The notes below the pieces were generated by a model. That model saw nothing but the letters and a program-made list of their open reading frames with translations, did no database searches and was not told the origin of the DNA. From Ignavibacteria bacterium (lineage in GTDB: Bacteria > Bacteroidota > Ignavibacteria > Tepidaquicellales > Tepidaquicellaceae), in assembly GCA_019694675.1 (NCBI GenBank), contig JAIBBK010000013.1:21509-85508 (forward strand): a DNA stretch of 64,000 bases, read 5' to 3'. Positions 63,367 through 64,000 of this stretch are shown here, one piece after another; the first letter of the stretch is position 1; each line of letters opens with the position of its first letter. The position numbers were made by a program, and so were the translations under genes.

Positions 63367-63549
63367 TCATTTTATCAGTACCATCCTCTTCGTCCCTGCA
63401 AACTTTCCGGCTTCCATTCGGCAGAAATACACTCCGCTCGCAAGGGATGCGCCGCTGAATTCCACCGCATACTTCCCTGCGGTTCTGAACTCGTTATCCA
63501 CTAGCCTTGCAAATTGGCTTCCGGGTATGCCACAGTCTGTCAGTTCCAA
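63367..63549 (-). pseudogene. Remnant of a type IX sorting domain (C-terminal half only)
   Basis: The frame encodes the last part of a Por domain (FARLVDNEFRTAGKYAVEFS, then GVYFCRMEAGKFAGTKRMVLIK), but the first part with NYPNPFNP and the preceding beta strands is missing. Reading upstream, the same frame is closed by a stop within about five codons of 63549, and the only initiator is a TTG. It overlaps the end of the next upstream frame (63540) by 10 nt in a different frame. The simplest reading is one gene broken by an internal deletion or frameshift. Confidence 0.7.
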
Positions 63550-64000
63550 TGCATAAGTATGTCAACAGTATACGGAGATATGTTTTCAAAGACAGTATTG
63601 CGTAAGAGAGCATCTTCGCAGTTGCTGAGTTTAAGTCCCCGCCATGCTCCGCCGGACTTTGCTTTCAGATAAAGAGGTCTGCTTTCCGAACTGTTTCCCG
63701 AATGGAACGAGCCGCCGTTCATTACTATTCTTGCCGATGAATTGGCAAAGTTGATTGTTGTATTCGGCACAATGGTAACATCATGCCCGTTGTTAAAAAC
63801 CTCGCCTCTGCACTCAAACTCAAACCCGCCGCAGTCTTCATCTGCAACGAGCGTTCCGCCTTCCTGCATTACAGGAGCGAGTTTGTAGAGCTTGCCTTCG
63901 CCGGGGAGGAAGTATCCAAGCGTACCCTGTGTTGAGCCCATATCTAAAAAGCCGCCTGTTCCCTGATTGCGCTTATCAAAGACTTTTGAAATTCCAGTGT
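63540..64000 (-). CDS. Secreted beta-helix-like protein, partial, probably truncated at its 3' end
   Basis: The frame is open from the right edge of the window (upstream part missing) to a stop at 63540. An internal ATG at 63941 is not the true start, because the frame continues upstream with GISKVFDKRNQGTGGFLDMG. The visible about 150 residues are Gly/Asn-rich with periodic short strands (GGTLVADEDCGGFEFECRGE, HDVTIVPNTTINFANSSARI, GGSFHSGNSSESRPLYLKA, GGAWRGLKLSNCEDALLRNT), consistent with a right-handed parallel beta-helix. It stops at VDILMHWN, where a sorting domain would be expected; a remnant of that domain lies in another frame just downstream. Confidence 0.6.
   Translation of the reverse strand, partial: TGISKVFDKRNQGTGGFLDMGSTQGTLGYFLPGEGKLYKLAPVMQEGGTLVADEDCGGFEFECRGEVFNNGHDVTIVPNTTINFANSSARIVMNGGSFHSGNSSESRPLYLKAKSGGAWRGLKLSNCEDALLRNTVFENISPYTVDILMHWN

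Noticed and set aside
1..64000. tRNA, rRNA, CRISPR array, prophage or defence island
   Set aside because: Scanning both strands for T-loop consensus, regular short repeats with spacers, integrase, Cas or restriction motifs gave nothing convincing.

Overview
The window looks like chromosomal DNA from a member of the Ignavibacteria/Kapabacteria side of the Bacteroidota (FCB group), probably a free-living or metagenome-derived lineage. This is an inference from gene content. Eight secreted proteins, plus the remnant of a ninth, end in a type IX secretion (Por) sorting domain, and the eight intact ones keep the NYPNPFNP signature typical of that group. SecA is long (1027 aa) with the inter-domain insert seen in Bacteroidota. 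At least two genes are preceded by a Bacteroidota-type promoter (TTTG or TTTC, 19-20 nt, TAnnTTTG). Shine-Dalgarno sequences are not evident. I found no tRNA, rRNA, CRISPR array, transposase, integrase or phage gene, so the stretch reads as ordinary core and accessory chromosome rather than a mobile or defence island.

Layout. 0-4.7 kb: the 5' end of a patatin-like lipase, a GH18 chitinase-like protein with a dockerin-type tail, a 505-aa protein of unknown function, then about 1.2 kb of hairpin-rich DNA with no supported gene. 4.7-8.3 kb: secA and a small unknown gene. 8.3-20.7 kb, all on the minus strand and tightly packed: a small membrane protein, hpnC-hpnD-hpnE (squalene synthesis by the hydroxysqualene route), a two-gene BadF/HgdC-type iron-sulfur ATPase system, and a large STAND-ATPase regulator with a C-terminal winged helix plus BTAD. 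20.7-26.4 kb: three tandem Ycf48-like secreted paralogues and an Omp28-like protein, several with clear intrinsic terminators, beside a cluster of perfect GGGCTTAAGCCC palindromes. 26.5-36.5 kb: small housekeeping and membrane genes (SRPBCC, duplicated DUF2061, DinB, TMTC-like protein, MarC, NlpC/P60, Bax inhibitor-1) and more exported proteins. 36.5-42.2 kb: guaB, a three-gene envelope operon (lipoprotein plus two M23 peptidases), a lipoprotein and a second member of the 500-aa unknown family. 42.3-46.6 kb: a four-gene plus-strand operon (dimeric barrel protein, cupin, exported SnoaL-like protein, exported truncated haemoglobin) facing an MscS-type channel. 46.8-50.9 kb: a divergent transketolase and a HerA-like DUF853 ATPase. 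51-64 kb: secreted beta-propeller proteins, a subtilase, beta-barrel candidates, a lipoprotein metallo-hydrolase, small DUF202/DUF502 membrane proteins, a second dockerin-tailed secreted protein, and a broken sorting-domain gene running off the end.

The most noteworthy items are: (1) a shared C-terminal module of about 190 residues (Ig-like part plus paired dockerin loops) on two unrelated secreted proteins 60 kb apart, apparently used in place of the Por domain; (2) the close coupling of hpnCDE with a split BadF/HgdC-like ATPase pair; (3) the pair of 500-aa unknown paralogues; (4) tandem M23 peptidases with a conserved D/N-rich insertion; (5) the hairpin-rich non-coding block before secA; and (6) the disrupted gene at the right edge. 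None is a demonstrated new system; each is given with a test.
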